From Croceivirga sp. (lineage in GTDB: Bacteria; Bacteroidota; Bacteroidia; Flavobacteriales; Flavobacteriaceae), in the NCBI GenBank assembly GCA_028284285.1, contig JANQSA010000033.1, forward strand, positions 29,134 through 93,133: 64,000 bases of DNA, written 5' to 3'. How positions within the stretch are numbered: position 1 is the stretch's first letter; each line of letters starts with the position of its first letter. Both the position numbers and the translations under genes were made by a program. Under the pieces are notes generated by a model. That model was not told the origin of the DNA. It searched no databases and saw only the letters and a list, made by a program, of their open reading frames with translations. Positions 7,938 to 15,570 of this stretch are shown here, piece after piece.

Positions 7938-9536
7938 ATGGAACAACTACTTTCTACCAATACCCAATTACAGTTTGCTAAAGAGGTACAGCACTACTAC
8001 CCGGAACTCCTTACCGATCAGGCCCTGGACTTTTTGATCGCCTTGCATACACGTTTCAACAAAGGGCGTTTGCAATTGCTGGAAGAACGCCTTAAACGTC
8101 AGGCTGAGTTGGATTCCGGAACATTTCCCACTTTTCCCAAAGAGACGGTAGAAACCCGTACTGCGGATTGGAAAATTTCATATATCCCGGAAGATTTACA
8201 AGATAGGCGGGTAGAGATTACCGGTCCTGTAGACCGAAAAATGGTAATTAATGCTTTGAACTCCGGAGCCAAAACGTTTATGGCGGATTTTGAGGACAGT
8301 AATGCCCCTTCCTGGGACAATTGTATGCAAGGGCAACAGAATTTGATGGACGCCAACAAGCGTACCATAGATTACTATGATCCGAAAAAGAAGAAGTCGT
8401 ATAATCTCAATACTGAGATTGCGGTCTTGCTGGTTCGGCCACGAGGGCTACATTTAAACGAAAGGCATCTTCTCATTAAGGAGGAAGAGACTTCGGGCAG
8501 TTTGGTAGATTTTGGGTTGTATGTATTTCACAATGCAAGAACCTTAATGGAGAAGGGAACTGCTCCCTATTTTTATCTTCCCAAACTGGAGCATTATCTG
8601 GAAGCCCGCTGGTGGGATGAGGTCTTTACTTTTGCTGAGGAATACCTTGGTATCCCGGTAGGTACCTTTAAGGCCACGGTTTTGATCGAGACCATTACTG
8701 CCAGTTTTCAGTTGGATGAGATCATTTACGAGCTAAAGAATCATATCGTCGGGTTAAACTGCGGACGTTGGGACTATATCTTTTCCTACATCAAAAAGTT
8801 TAAGAATCACCCTGAATTTTTACTCCCCAACAGGGATCAGGTAACGATGGCCGTTCCTTTTATGGATGCCTATTCCCGTTTGGTGATTCAACGCTGTCAT
8901 ACCCGTGGTATCCATGCTATGGGAGGTATGGCGGCACAAATACCCATCAAAGATAACCCTATAGCCAACCAGGCGGCGTTGGAGAAGGTCCGGTTGGACA
9001 AGGAACGTGAAGTTAAAAATGGCCATGATGGTACCTGGGTAGCCCATCCGGCCCTGGTGAAAATTGCCATGGACGAATTTGACAAGTATATGCCGGAACC
9101 CAATCAGTTAGAAGTACTTCGGGAGGACGATGTTATCACGGAAGCCGATCTGATCGCTGTTCCCGAAGGAACCATCACGGAAGAAGGGATCCGGAAAAAT
9201 ATCAATGTCGGAATACTGTACCTGGAATCCTGGCTAAGGGGCAACGGTTGTGTGGCGCTGTACAACCTTATGGAAGATGCAGCTACCGCAGAGATATCCA
9301 GGACGCAGGTGTGGCAATGGCGAAAATACAATGCCCGCCTGGAGGATGGCAGAGCCTTTACCAATGCACTATACGAACAACTCTTCGATGAAGAGATAGA
9401 AAAAATCAAACATTTGGTGGGAGAGGGCAATCTGAGCAATACGCAGTTCGAGAAAGCTTTTGCACTCTTTGACGCGTTGATCAAAGGCAAGGAATTCCAG
9501 GAATTCCTCACCCTTAAGGCTTATGATGAAATCTAA
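7938..9536 (+). CDS. aceB: Malate synthase A
   Basis: 532 aa from the ATG at 7938 (MEQLLSTNTQ); an upstream in-frame start at 7902 would place the promoter inside the gene. Length is normal for malate synthase A. Family stretches seen: TFMADFEDSNAPSWDN, VLLVRPRGLHLNE, AVLIETITASFQLDEI-type acceptor region, GLNCGRWDYIFSYIK, and near the C-terminus GNGCVALYNLMEDAATAEISR. It condenses glyoxylate and acetyl-CoA to malate in the glyoxylate shunt. aceA follows 97 bp downstream on the same strand, so the two are probably co-expressed under the divergent regulator. Confidence 0.95.
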   Translation: MEQLLSTNTQLQFAKEVQHYYPELLTDQALDFLIALHTRFNKGRLQLLEERLKRQAELDSGTFPTFPKETVETRTADWKISYIPEDLQDRRVEITGPVDRKMVINALNSGAKTFMADFEDSNAPSWDNCMQGQQNLMDANKRTIDYYDPKKKKSYNLNTEIAVLLVRPRGLHLNERHLLIKEEETSGSLVDFGLYVFHNARTLMEKGTAPYFYLPKLEHYLEARWWDEVFTFAEEYLGIPVGTFKATVLIETITASFQLDEIIYELKNHIVGLNCGRWDYIFSYIKKFKNHPEFLLPNRDQVTMAVPFMDAYSRLVIQRCHTRGIHAMGGMAAQIPIKDNPIANQAALEKVRLDKEREVKNGHDGTWVAHPALVKIAMDEFDKYMPEPNQLEVLREDDVITEADLIAVPEGTITEEGIRKNINVGILYLESWLRGNGCVALYNLMEDAATAEISRTQVWQWRKYNARLEDGRAFTNALYEQLFDEEIEKIKHLVGEGNLSNTQFEKAFALFDALIKGKEFQEFLTLKAYDEI

Positions 9537-9574
9537 TGGAACAAAGCAAAATCTAAATTCAATTCAATAAAAAA

Positions 9575-9590
9575 ATCCCAGGAATGGGGA
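9575..9590. repeat. Degenerate copy of the ATCCCCA-N4-TGGGGAT palindrome
   Basis: ATCCCAGGAATGGGGA between aceB and aceA has the same GGAA centre as the perfect copies at 25081 and 29771 but lacks one C in the left arm. Confidence 0.4.
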
Positions 9591-9633
9591 AACATTACAA
9601 GGGATTTTCAATTCAGTATTCAACCTTAAAATT

Positions 9634-10911
9634 ATGGAAACAAAAGAAAAGATTCAAGCATTGGTAACAGATTGGACGGTAAATCCAAGATGGAAAGGGG
9701 TAGAACGACCCTACACAGCGGCAGAAGTGGTGAAACTACGAGGGTCCTATGAAATTGACTATTCCATTGCAAGAATGGGGGCGGAGAAGCTCTGGAACAA
9801 ACTGAAGGATCAGGAGTTCGTAGCCGGTTTGGGCGCATTGACGGGAAATCAGGCGATTCAGGAAGTAGAAGCAGGTCTGGAAGCCATTTATCTCAGTGGC
9901 TGGCAGGTAGCGGCAGATGCCAACCTTGCAGGGGAAATGTATCCGGATCAGTCGCTCTACCCGGCCAACAGTGTTCCCATGGTGGTAAAACGTATTAACA
10001 ATGCGCTCTTACGTGCCGATCAAATTCAAACGGTAAATGAAACTGCAGCCAAAAAAGACTATCTGGTTCCTATTGTGGCCGATGCTGAAGCGGGTTTTGG
10101 GGGCAATCTTAATGCCTTTGAATTAATGAAGGCCATGATAGAAAGTGGCGCTGCCGGGGTACACTTTGAAGATCAGTTGAGCTCGGCTAAAAAATGCGGG
10201 CATTTGGGCGGTAAGGTCCTCGTACCTACCCAGGAAGCCATCAACAAATTGATTGCGGCCCGTTTGGCTGCCGATGTTATGGGTGTTCCTACGGTGATCA
10301 TTGCCCGTACTGATGCTGATGCAGCCAACTTGTTAACCAGTGATATTGATGAAAGAGATCATAAGTTTATTACAGGGGAACGATCTCCTGAGGGATTCTT
10401 TTATGTGAAAAATGGCCTGGAACAAGGCATTGATCGCGGGTTGAGCTATGCCCCCTTTGCAGATTTGATCTGGTTGGAAACTTCTACTCCGGATTTGGAG
10501 CAAGCCCGCTTGTTCGCAGAGGGAATCCATGCCAAATACCCCAACAAAATGTTGGCCTATAACTGTTCCCCTTCTTTTAACTGGGCCGCTAAACTAAGTG
10601 TGGCGGAAATGGAGACCTTCCGGGAAGAGTTAGCTAAAATGGGGTACAAGTTCCAGTTCATTACCCTGGCCGGTTTTCACGCTTTGAATACCAGTATGTT
10701 TGAGCTATCCAGGGCCTATAAAGAACGTGGAATGGCCGGGTATTCGGAATTGCAGGAACGTGAGTTTGCCCTTCAGGAGGTGGGCTTTAAAGCGGTAAAG
10801 CACCAGGGATTTGTGGGTACCGGTTATTTTGATACCGTACAAAACATTGTAACATCCGGTACGGCAAGTACCGTAGCGATGAAAGGAAGTACTGAGACGG
10901 CTCAGTTTTGA
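9634..10911 (+). CDS. aceA: Isocitrate lyase
   Basis: 425 aa, normal length for bacterial AceA. The active-site KKCGH is at residues 186-190, preceded by [10 protein letters not shown] (148-157) and [11 protein letters not shown]. Downstream are ARTDADAA and the YNCSPSFNW signature. It splits isocitrate to succinate and glyoxylate, feeding malate synthase so that two-carbon units can support growth. Second gene of the aceB-aceA pair and followed by a clear hairpin terminator. Confidence 0.96.
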   Translation: METKEKIQALVTDWTVNPRWKGVERPYTAAEVVKLRGSYEIDYSIARMGAEKLWNKLKDQEFVAGLGALTGNQAIQEVEAGLEAIYLSGWQVAADANLAGEMYPDQSLYPANSVPMVVKRINNALLRADQIQTVNETAAKKDYLVPIVADAEAGFGGNLNAFELMKAMIESGAAGVHFEDQLSSAKKCGHLGGKVLVPTQEAINKLIAARLAADVMGVPTVIIARTDADAANLLTSDIDERDHKFITGERSPEGFFYVKNGLEQGIDRGLSYAPFADLIWLETSTPDLEQARLFAEGIHAKYPNKMLAYNCSPSFNWAAKLSVAEMETFREELAKMGYKFQFITLAGFHALNTSMFELSRAYKERGMAGYSELQEREFALQEVGFKAVKHQGFVGTGYFDTVQNIVTSGTASTVAMKGSTETAQF

Positions 10912-10935
10912 GATACTTTTTATTTAGTTGGTTAG

Positions 10936-10963
10936 AAATACCCCCTTTTTCGGGGGTATTTTG
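10936..10963 (+). terminator. Rho-independent terminator after aceA
   Basis: AAATACCCCC at 10936-10945 pairs fully with GGGGGTATTT at 10952-10961, with a six-base loop (TTTTTC) and further T residues following. It ends the aceB-aceA transcript. Confidence 0.85.
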
Positions 10964-11069
10964 TTTATAAAAAATCTAAAAAAAATGTTAAGAAAAATAC
11001 AATATTTTTAACATTTTCTTCGTTTTTATCAGTAACTTGCGTAGGCAAAATATTACGAGTTCTTAATAC

Positions 11070-11252
11070 ATGTTCAAGAATTTTGTTAAGCGAGTAGGTG
11101 TAATGAATTGTATTATGCTGCTGGTGGTGGTTTCCATCATCATTGTCGCTGAAGTACTTTTCCTAAGCGGAAAAAAACTGGATGCCATTTTTATTGCATT
11201 CTGGGCACCAACCATTTTAGGGTTTATGAATTACCTGAAGCACAAAAAATGA
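11070..11252 (+). CDS. Small two-helix membrane protein
   Basis: 60 aa, unrecognised. Positive N-terminus (MFKNFVKRVG), then two hydrophobic segments at about 13-33 and 39-55, ending NYLKHKK, so both ends are probably cytoplasmic. Its TGA overlaps the ATG of a second tiny membrane protein (ATGA), which suggests translational coupling. The function is unknown. Confidence 0.6.
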   Translation: MFKNFVKRVGVMNCIMLLVVVSIIIVAEVLFLSGKKLDAIFIAFWAPTILGFMNYLKHKK

Positions 11253-11347
11253 TGGATTTTATTCTTATTTATTCCATAATTGTAGCGCTGATCTTTTTGG
11301 TTTGGTTGGTTTTTATTGCCCGTATGTACAATAAGATGGATGAATGA
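11249..11347 (+). CDS. 32-residue single-helix membrane protein
   Basis: ATG at 11249 overlaps the preceding stop by four bases. The 32 codons encode one strongly hydrophobic helix (DFILIYSIIVALIFLVWLVF) followed by IARMYNKMDE, a positive then acidic tail. The overlap with the 60-aa gene and the clean helix argue that it is real. It ends one base before the stop codon of the convergent LytTR gene. No family recognised. Confidence 0.5.
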   Translation: MMDFILIYSIIVALIFLVWLVFIARMYNKMDE

Positions 11348-11348
11348 A

Positions 11349-12128
11349 CTAGACTACACCGCGTAACCAGTTTTTAAACGCTTTTACCCGTTTTCTGCTT
11401 ACCACCGGATCTATGGGTACTTTGCTGTGAAGTTGCACCTTAAGTCGGTTGTTAACATAATCTTCTATCGTTTCAATCGCGCCAATACTTACCGTTACTT
11501 TCCGGTTAATGCGGAAAAAAAGTTCCGGATCCAGTAACTCCTCCAGGCGTTCCAGGGTAAAATCAATAACAAATTGTTTTCCGGATGCTTCTACCAGAAA
11601 ACTACGTCCGTTCTCGGAATAAAAACAAACGATATTTCCAATCCCTATCAACTGGAAATCCCCGTTAGTACGTACCAGAAATCGCTTTTTGTAGTGCTTT
11701 ACGGAAAATGGAGTTATCCCTGTGGTCCCGGACGGTAGGTCTAATGCGTTCCGCCAGGTTTGCTCTACCATCTTGTATTTTTTCAGGGCAGACAGGAGAC
11801 GCTTTTGCTTTAAAGGCTTTACCAGGTAATCCATACAATTGTAGTGAAAAGCGGTAAGGGCATATTCGTCGGTTTGGGCACAGAAAATGATCGGTTTGTT
11901 CAGGGAGGCTGTGGTCAGAAGTGACAATCCTTTACCACTATCGCAATCGGGATCGAGAAATACCAAATCGTAATCAGGAGATGTGGCAAAAAAAGAAAGG
12001 GCAGTGGCTACACTGTCCAAATGACACACGATCTTACAGCGAACTCCGCTGGCTTTTAGTCCCTTAATAAGGGTAGCTGTTGCTAATGCATCGTCTTCTA
12101 CGATTATGATTTTTAATGTACGTCCCAT
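11349..12128 (-). CDS. LytTR-family response regulator
   Basis: 259 aa. Receiver domain at about 5-120 with acidic pocket IVEDD, probable phospho-Asp in VFLDPD and the conserved Lys in DYLVKPLK. LytTR DNA-binding domain at about 150-255 (FLVRTNGDFQLIGIGNIVCF, then ELFFRINRKVTVSI). No histidine kinase is adjacent, so it is an orphan here. Targets are unknown. Confidence 0.88.
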   Translation of the reverse strand: MGRTLKIIIVEDDALATATLIKGLKASGVRCKIVCHLDSVATALSFFATSPDYDLVFLDPDCDSGKGLSLLTTASLNKPIIFCAQTDEYALTAFHYNCMDYLVKPLKQKRLLSALKKYKMVEQTWRNALDLPSGTTGITPFSVKHYKKRFLVRTNGDFQLIGIGNIVCFYSENGRSFLVEASGKQFVIDFTLERLEELLDPELFFRINRKVTVSIGAIETIEDYVNNRLKVQLHSKVPIDPVVSRKRVKAFKNWLRGVV

Positions 12129-12226
12129 ATGAAAGGTGGATGGTAATATCCCGCCGAAGGTGTGCTAAACGGCTTCGTTAAATAAGACACCATTTTTAAC
12201 AGGAAGTCACAAATGGGAAGCGCATG

Positions 12227-13603
12227 CTAACCAAAGGCCTTTTGCAGAGGGGGAAAATTATTGTTCTTGTGGTAATGACTGGCGATGATCTGCCGGGCCT
12301 CCAACGTATTCTTTTGCGGTACAAGGTAGGCTTCCAGATCTTCCATACCGGGAACAGCTACTTCGGTAGCTACAAAACCATACCCTTTATAGCACCCATC
12401 CTGTATGAGGACAAATCCTCTTTCCTGTGCAGTCCGCCCGGGCTGTTCAATAATGGCATCCTCCCGGGAGGTATTCAACAAGGAGATCACTTTGCTTACT
12501 TTGGCATTGTAATCGGCAAGGCGCTCTTCCCCATGGCAAATACCTTCGCATCCGGGAATTACCGAAGGGGTACAAGGCCCGTTGGAGGAGCGCAGTTGGC
12601 AATATTTAGGGCACAACGCGAAAGTGGTACAAAGTTGCGTAAGGAAATTTCTGCATTCGGTGCTCGATGAGAAGGTGATGAGGGGCTCCCGGAGCTGTCG
12701 TAAAGGGCCATACCCCAGATGTAGGATCCCGGCCCGGTCTTCATAAGGAAAGATCCCAAACGATGGCGTCCTTCTTTTTTGTGCCCGGTTAAATTTGGGC
12801 CAGTATTGCTTTATGGCACTGGATTCCATGAGCAAGGCGATCAACTCACTCCCGGATAACTCAAAATCGATATGCGCTATCTCCCTACAAAGTCGTATCT
12901 CGTGTTCCGATTTATCATAAAAGTGCCCCAACACCCTCTTTTTAAGATTTTTGGCTTTCCCGACGTAGATCACTTGTCCGTTGCGATCATAGAAAAAATA
13001 AATGCCCGTACTTCCGGGAAGGGTATCCAATACCTTTTTGTCCAAATGTGGCGGTAAGGTAGCTTCCTGGCTTCTTGCATTCAGGAATCGCCGTACGGTC
13101 ATTTCTGCTTCAGGGGATCTCAGGAGCTTTTTAAAAAGTAAGACCGTGGCATGCGCATCTCCCCGGGCGCGATGCCGGTTGGTGAGCGGGATCTCAGTGG
13201 CAGCACATAGCTTTCCCAGGCTGTAGGACCGTAATCCGGGTACTAATTTTCGGGAAAGGCGTACCGTACACAACTTTTTTCGCACAAAATCCATTCCCAA
13301 TTGCCGGAACTCTTCCTTGATGACTCCATAGTCAAAATTCACAGCATGGGCTACAAAAACCGCATCTTTGGTAATCTCCAGTACATTGTCCGTAATCTCT
13401 GCAAAAGTGGGCGCCTGGGCCACCATTTGATCGTCAATCCCGGTAAGGCCTGTGATGAAATGGGGGATGGGGCATTGCGGATTGACCAGGCTGGTGAATT
13501 CATCCACTATCGCATGCCCATCAAACCTGAAAATAGCGATCTCCGTGATCTTGTTGCCTTTAATACCGGTACCGGTGGTCTCTATGTCTATGATGGTATA
13601 CAA
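12227..13603 (-). CDS. DEDDh exonuclease / GIY-YIG nuclease fusion
   Basis: 458 aa. N-terminal DnaQ-like 3'-5' exonuclease: DIETTG (D6, E8), an HAVNFDYGVI motif, and HRARGDAHAT with the final His/Asp. From about 195 a UvrC/Cho-type GIY-YIG domain: GIYFFYDRNGQVIYVGKAKN with the following Arg in LKKRVLGHF. A C-terminal Cys cluster (CPKYC, then C, CEGIC) resembles the middle segment of UvrC-related proteins. Fusions like this are known in Bacteroidota and actinobacteria and are thought to process damaged DNA. The UvrC C-terminal nuclease half is absent. No signal peptide. Confidence 0.88.
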   Translation of the reverse strand: MYTIIDIETTGTGIKGNKITEIAIFRFDGHAIVDEFTSLVNPQCPIPHFITGLTGIDDQMVAQAPTFAEITDNVLEITKDAVFVAHAVNFDYGVIKEEFRQLGMDFVRKKLCTVRLSRKLVPGLRSYSLGKLCAATEIPLTNRHRARGDAHATVLLFKKLLRSPEAEMTVRRFLNARSQEATLPPHLDKKVLDTLPGSTGIYFFYDRNGQVIYVGKAKNLKKRVLGHFYDKSEHEIRLCREIAHIDFELSGSELIALLMESSAIKQYWPKFNRAQKRRTPSFGIFPYEDRAGILHLGYGPLRQLREPLITFSSSTECRNFLTQLCTTFALCPKYCQLRSSNGPCTPSVIPGCEGICHGEERLADYNAKVSKVISLLNTSREDAIIEQPGRTAQERGFVLIQDGCYKGYGFVATEVAVPGMEDLEAYLVPQKNTLEARQIIASHYHKNNNFPPLQKAFG

Positions 13604-13920
13604 ATGCCGTTTCCGTTTGCCATGGAAATTAAAATTAGGAAATATCCATCAAGTGGCAGCGATTCAACGTTTTTGTAAGAGACTGCCGTCGTATTGAAGG
13701 AAATGTATAGCAAATTCCCATGCTATTGGGTAAAAACCTCAAAAATTCTAAGGGATTTCCACAGCCTTTTTTTTCGGAGAATCCCTAAATTATCCCTGCT
13801 AAGTTTTCCTGTTTCCTCCAGAGAGAAAACGTATTTCTGAAGTTCTCCCTATGCATAGGATGATACCTATGTTCTTAACGCAACCTCAGGCATTTGAGGT
13901 GGGCGGTGGTGTTACCAAAA
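13604..13920. other. Intergenic region with inverted repeats
   Basis: 317 bp between the divergent exonuclease gene and the hydrolase cluster. It holds an AGGGATT/AATCCCT pair (about 13751-13788), a perfect 10-bp palindrome CTATGCATAG (13849-13858) and the inverted repeat listed next. I see no gene in it. Confidence 0.6.
13854..13871. promoter_or_regulatory. Operator-like inverted repeat upstream of the hydrolase cluster
   Basis: CATAGG-ATGATA-CCTATG, perfect 6-bp arms with a 6-bp centre, 49 bp before the ATG at 13921. It overlaps the palindrome CTATGCATAG. A regulator site is inferred from symmetry and position only. Confidence 0.35.
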
Positions 13921-14634
13921 ATGAATTTAACAACCTTTAAACCCATACGCATGGATGGAAATTTCCTGTTCAGATTTATTATTCCGGGCCTTATTGTCCT
14001 GATAGGGCTCTTGTTAAGCTTTACTACGGATATTCTTAAAGACAAAACCTTACCGAACAAGCCGTATAGTTTTGCCCGTGTACAACTAATGTGGTGGACC
14101 TTGATCATCATATCCTGCTATACCTCGTATTACGGGATACACGGCGCGTTGCAGGACCTGGATTCATCAGCCTTGATATTGCTGGGAATTAGCATTGGAA
14201 CCACTACTGCGGCGCGGATCATAGATATCGATGAGATCAACCGGGGCCGTAGGCGACATAAAAAAAACCAAACCTACAACACCATGGTGTCCAATATCAT
14301 TTCGGATAGTGAGGGGATCAGTGTACACCGGTTTCAGGCCCTGGTGTTCAATATCGTTTTTGGCCTGATGTTCATCGCTGAATTTCTGGATACGGAAAGT
14401 GGCAACACCTTTGTGCAATTTAGTGCTACGGAATTGAGTCTAATGGGGATCAGTTCTGCGGCTTATGTTGGTCTTAAGTTGAGTGAAAATAGAGGAAACA
14501 TAGCGCCATCAATATCTGGAAAAGGAGGGGATCAAATAGGATATGGATTTGAAGAATCTGATTTTGATGAAGATCTTAAAGATATCGATGAGTCTTTTTA
14601 TCAGCAAGATGCTAATTCAAATGTGGTAGGATGA
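13921..14634 (+). CDS. Multi-pass membrane protein of unknown function
   Basis: 237 aa from the ATG at 13921 (a TTG at 13894 is possible). About five hydrophobic segments: 16-36, 56-76, 82-100, 133-153 and 165-185. A cytoplasmic loop contains INRGRRRHKKN. The C-terminus is acidic (ESDFDEDLKDIDESF) and probably disordered. Not recognised. Its stop overlaps the ATG of the peptidase gene (ATGA), so it is the first gene of an apparent operon reaching about 18937 or 22278. Confidence 0.7.
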   Translation: MNLTTFKPIRMDGNFLFRFIIPGLIVLIGLLLSFTTDILKDKTLPNKPYSFARVQLMWWTLIIISCYTSYYGIHGALQDLDSSALILLGISIGTTTAARIIDIDEINRGRRRHKKNQTYNTMVSNIISDSEGISVHRFQALVFNIVFGLMFIAEFLDTESGNTFVQFSATELSLMGISSAAYVGLKLSENRGNIAPSISGKGGDQIGYGFEESDFDEDLKDIDESFYQQDANSNVVG

Positions 14635-15533
14635 CCAGGTATAGTGTTATAGCTCCGGCGCTAAATATCAGAAGTACTGCTTCCTCTTCAAGTCCTGCTA
14701 ATATTATCGGTAGAATTCCTTTTCAAGGTATTGTAGAAGTATTGGATAGGACCACCCCAGGATGGTGGAAAGTGAAAGTGGTTTTAACCCAATTGGAAGG
14801 CTATGTGGCATCCAGATATCTAATAGCGGAAGATGATCAACCCATATTCATTGACAAAAAGATTGATAAGGCAGAGTTTAAACCTCACCCCAGGGCGAGG
14901 TTAACGTCAAAGGCCAAACCTGCATGGCCTATTGGGGGGTCTGACGTCCCTTACAGAAATATGAAAGATATCGCTTCTAAACTGGCCAGTATCGGCCAAA
15001 TCATTAAGGTTTTAGATGTTGAGCAAAGCCAGCGGTACCAACGCACCAAGGAAAATACATTTTGCAATGTCTACGCCTATGATTTTTGCCACTTTGCGAA
15101 AACCTATATCCCGAGAGTATGGTGGACGGAGAAAGCTATTGATCGCTTACGTAATGGAGAAAAAATAGAATTGCTTTACGGCATTACGGCACGGGAGTAC
15201 ACCGCCAACCTTATTCATGACTGGTTTCTTGACTGGGGGCGTGAATTTGCCTGGGAAAAGATACCGGATGTTCATACCCTTCAACAAATGGTAAATAGTA
15301 AAGGAGGGGTGGGAATACTGTGTGCAAAACGGAGGGAAACAAGAAAGTCAGGGCATATCACTGTAGTGGTGCCGGAAACGGAATCTGAAAAGGCGATATA
15401 TCAAAATGGCCAGGTGATAATACCACTCCAATCCCAGGCGGGTGCGGTAAATTTCAACTATTTCTCCGAAGAAGCAGGTATGTGGTGGCAACACGAACGT
15501 TTTTCCTCTTTCATCTTCTATTACCATGCATAA
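14631..15533 (+). CDS. SH3 plus papain-fold (CHAP/NlpC-like) peptidase
   Basis: 300 aa. Residues 3-66 look like a bacterial SH3 domain (LNIRSTASSSSPANIIG, GWWKVKV, GYVASRYL). The C-terminal half has a likely catalytic Cys at C145 in NTFCNVYAYDF and a His at H242 in SGHITVVVPE, the pattern of amidase/papain-fold peptidoglycan peptidases. There is no signal peptide, which is odd for a wall enzyme; export could use another route or the substrate may be internal. Translationally coupled to the upstream membrane protein. Confidence 0.65.
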   Translation: MTRYSVIAPALNIRSTASSSSPANIIGRIPFQGIVEVLDRTTPGWWKVKVVLTQLEGYVASRYLIAEDDQPIFIDKKIDKAEFKPHPRARLTSKAKPAWPIGGSDVPYRNMKDIASKLASIGQIIKVLDVEQSQRYQRTKENTFCNVYAYDFCHFAKTYIPRVWWTEKAIDRLRNGEKIELLYGITAREYTANLIHDWFLDWGREFAWEKIPDVHTLQQMVNSKGGVGILCAKRRETRKSGHITVVVPETESEKAIYQNGQVIIPLQSQAGAVNFNYFSEEAGMWWQHERFSSFIFYYHA

Positions 15534-15570
15534 CCTTCCTTCAGAAAAAACTACACCAAAACGCTAAAAC

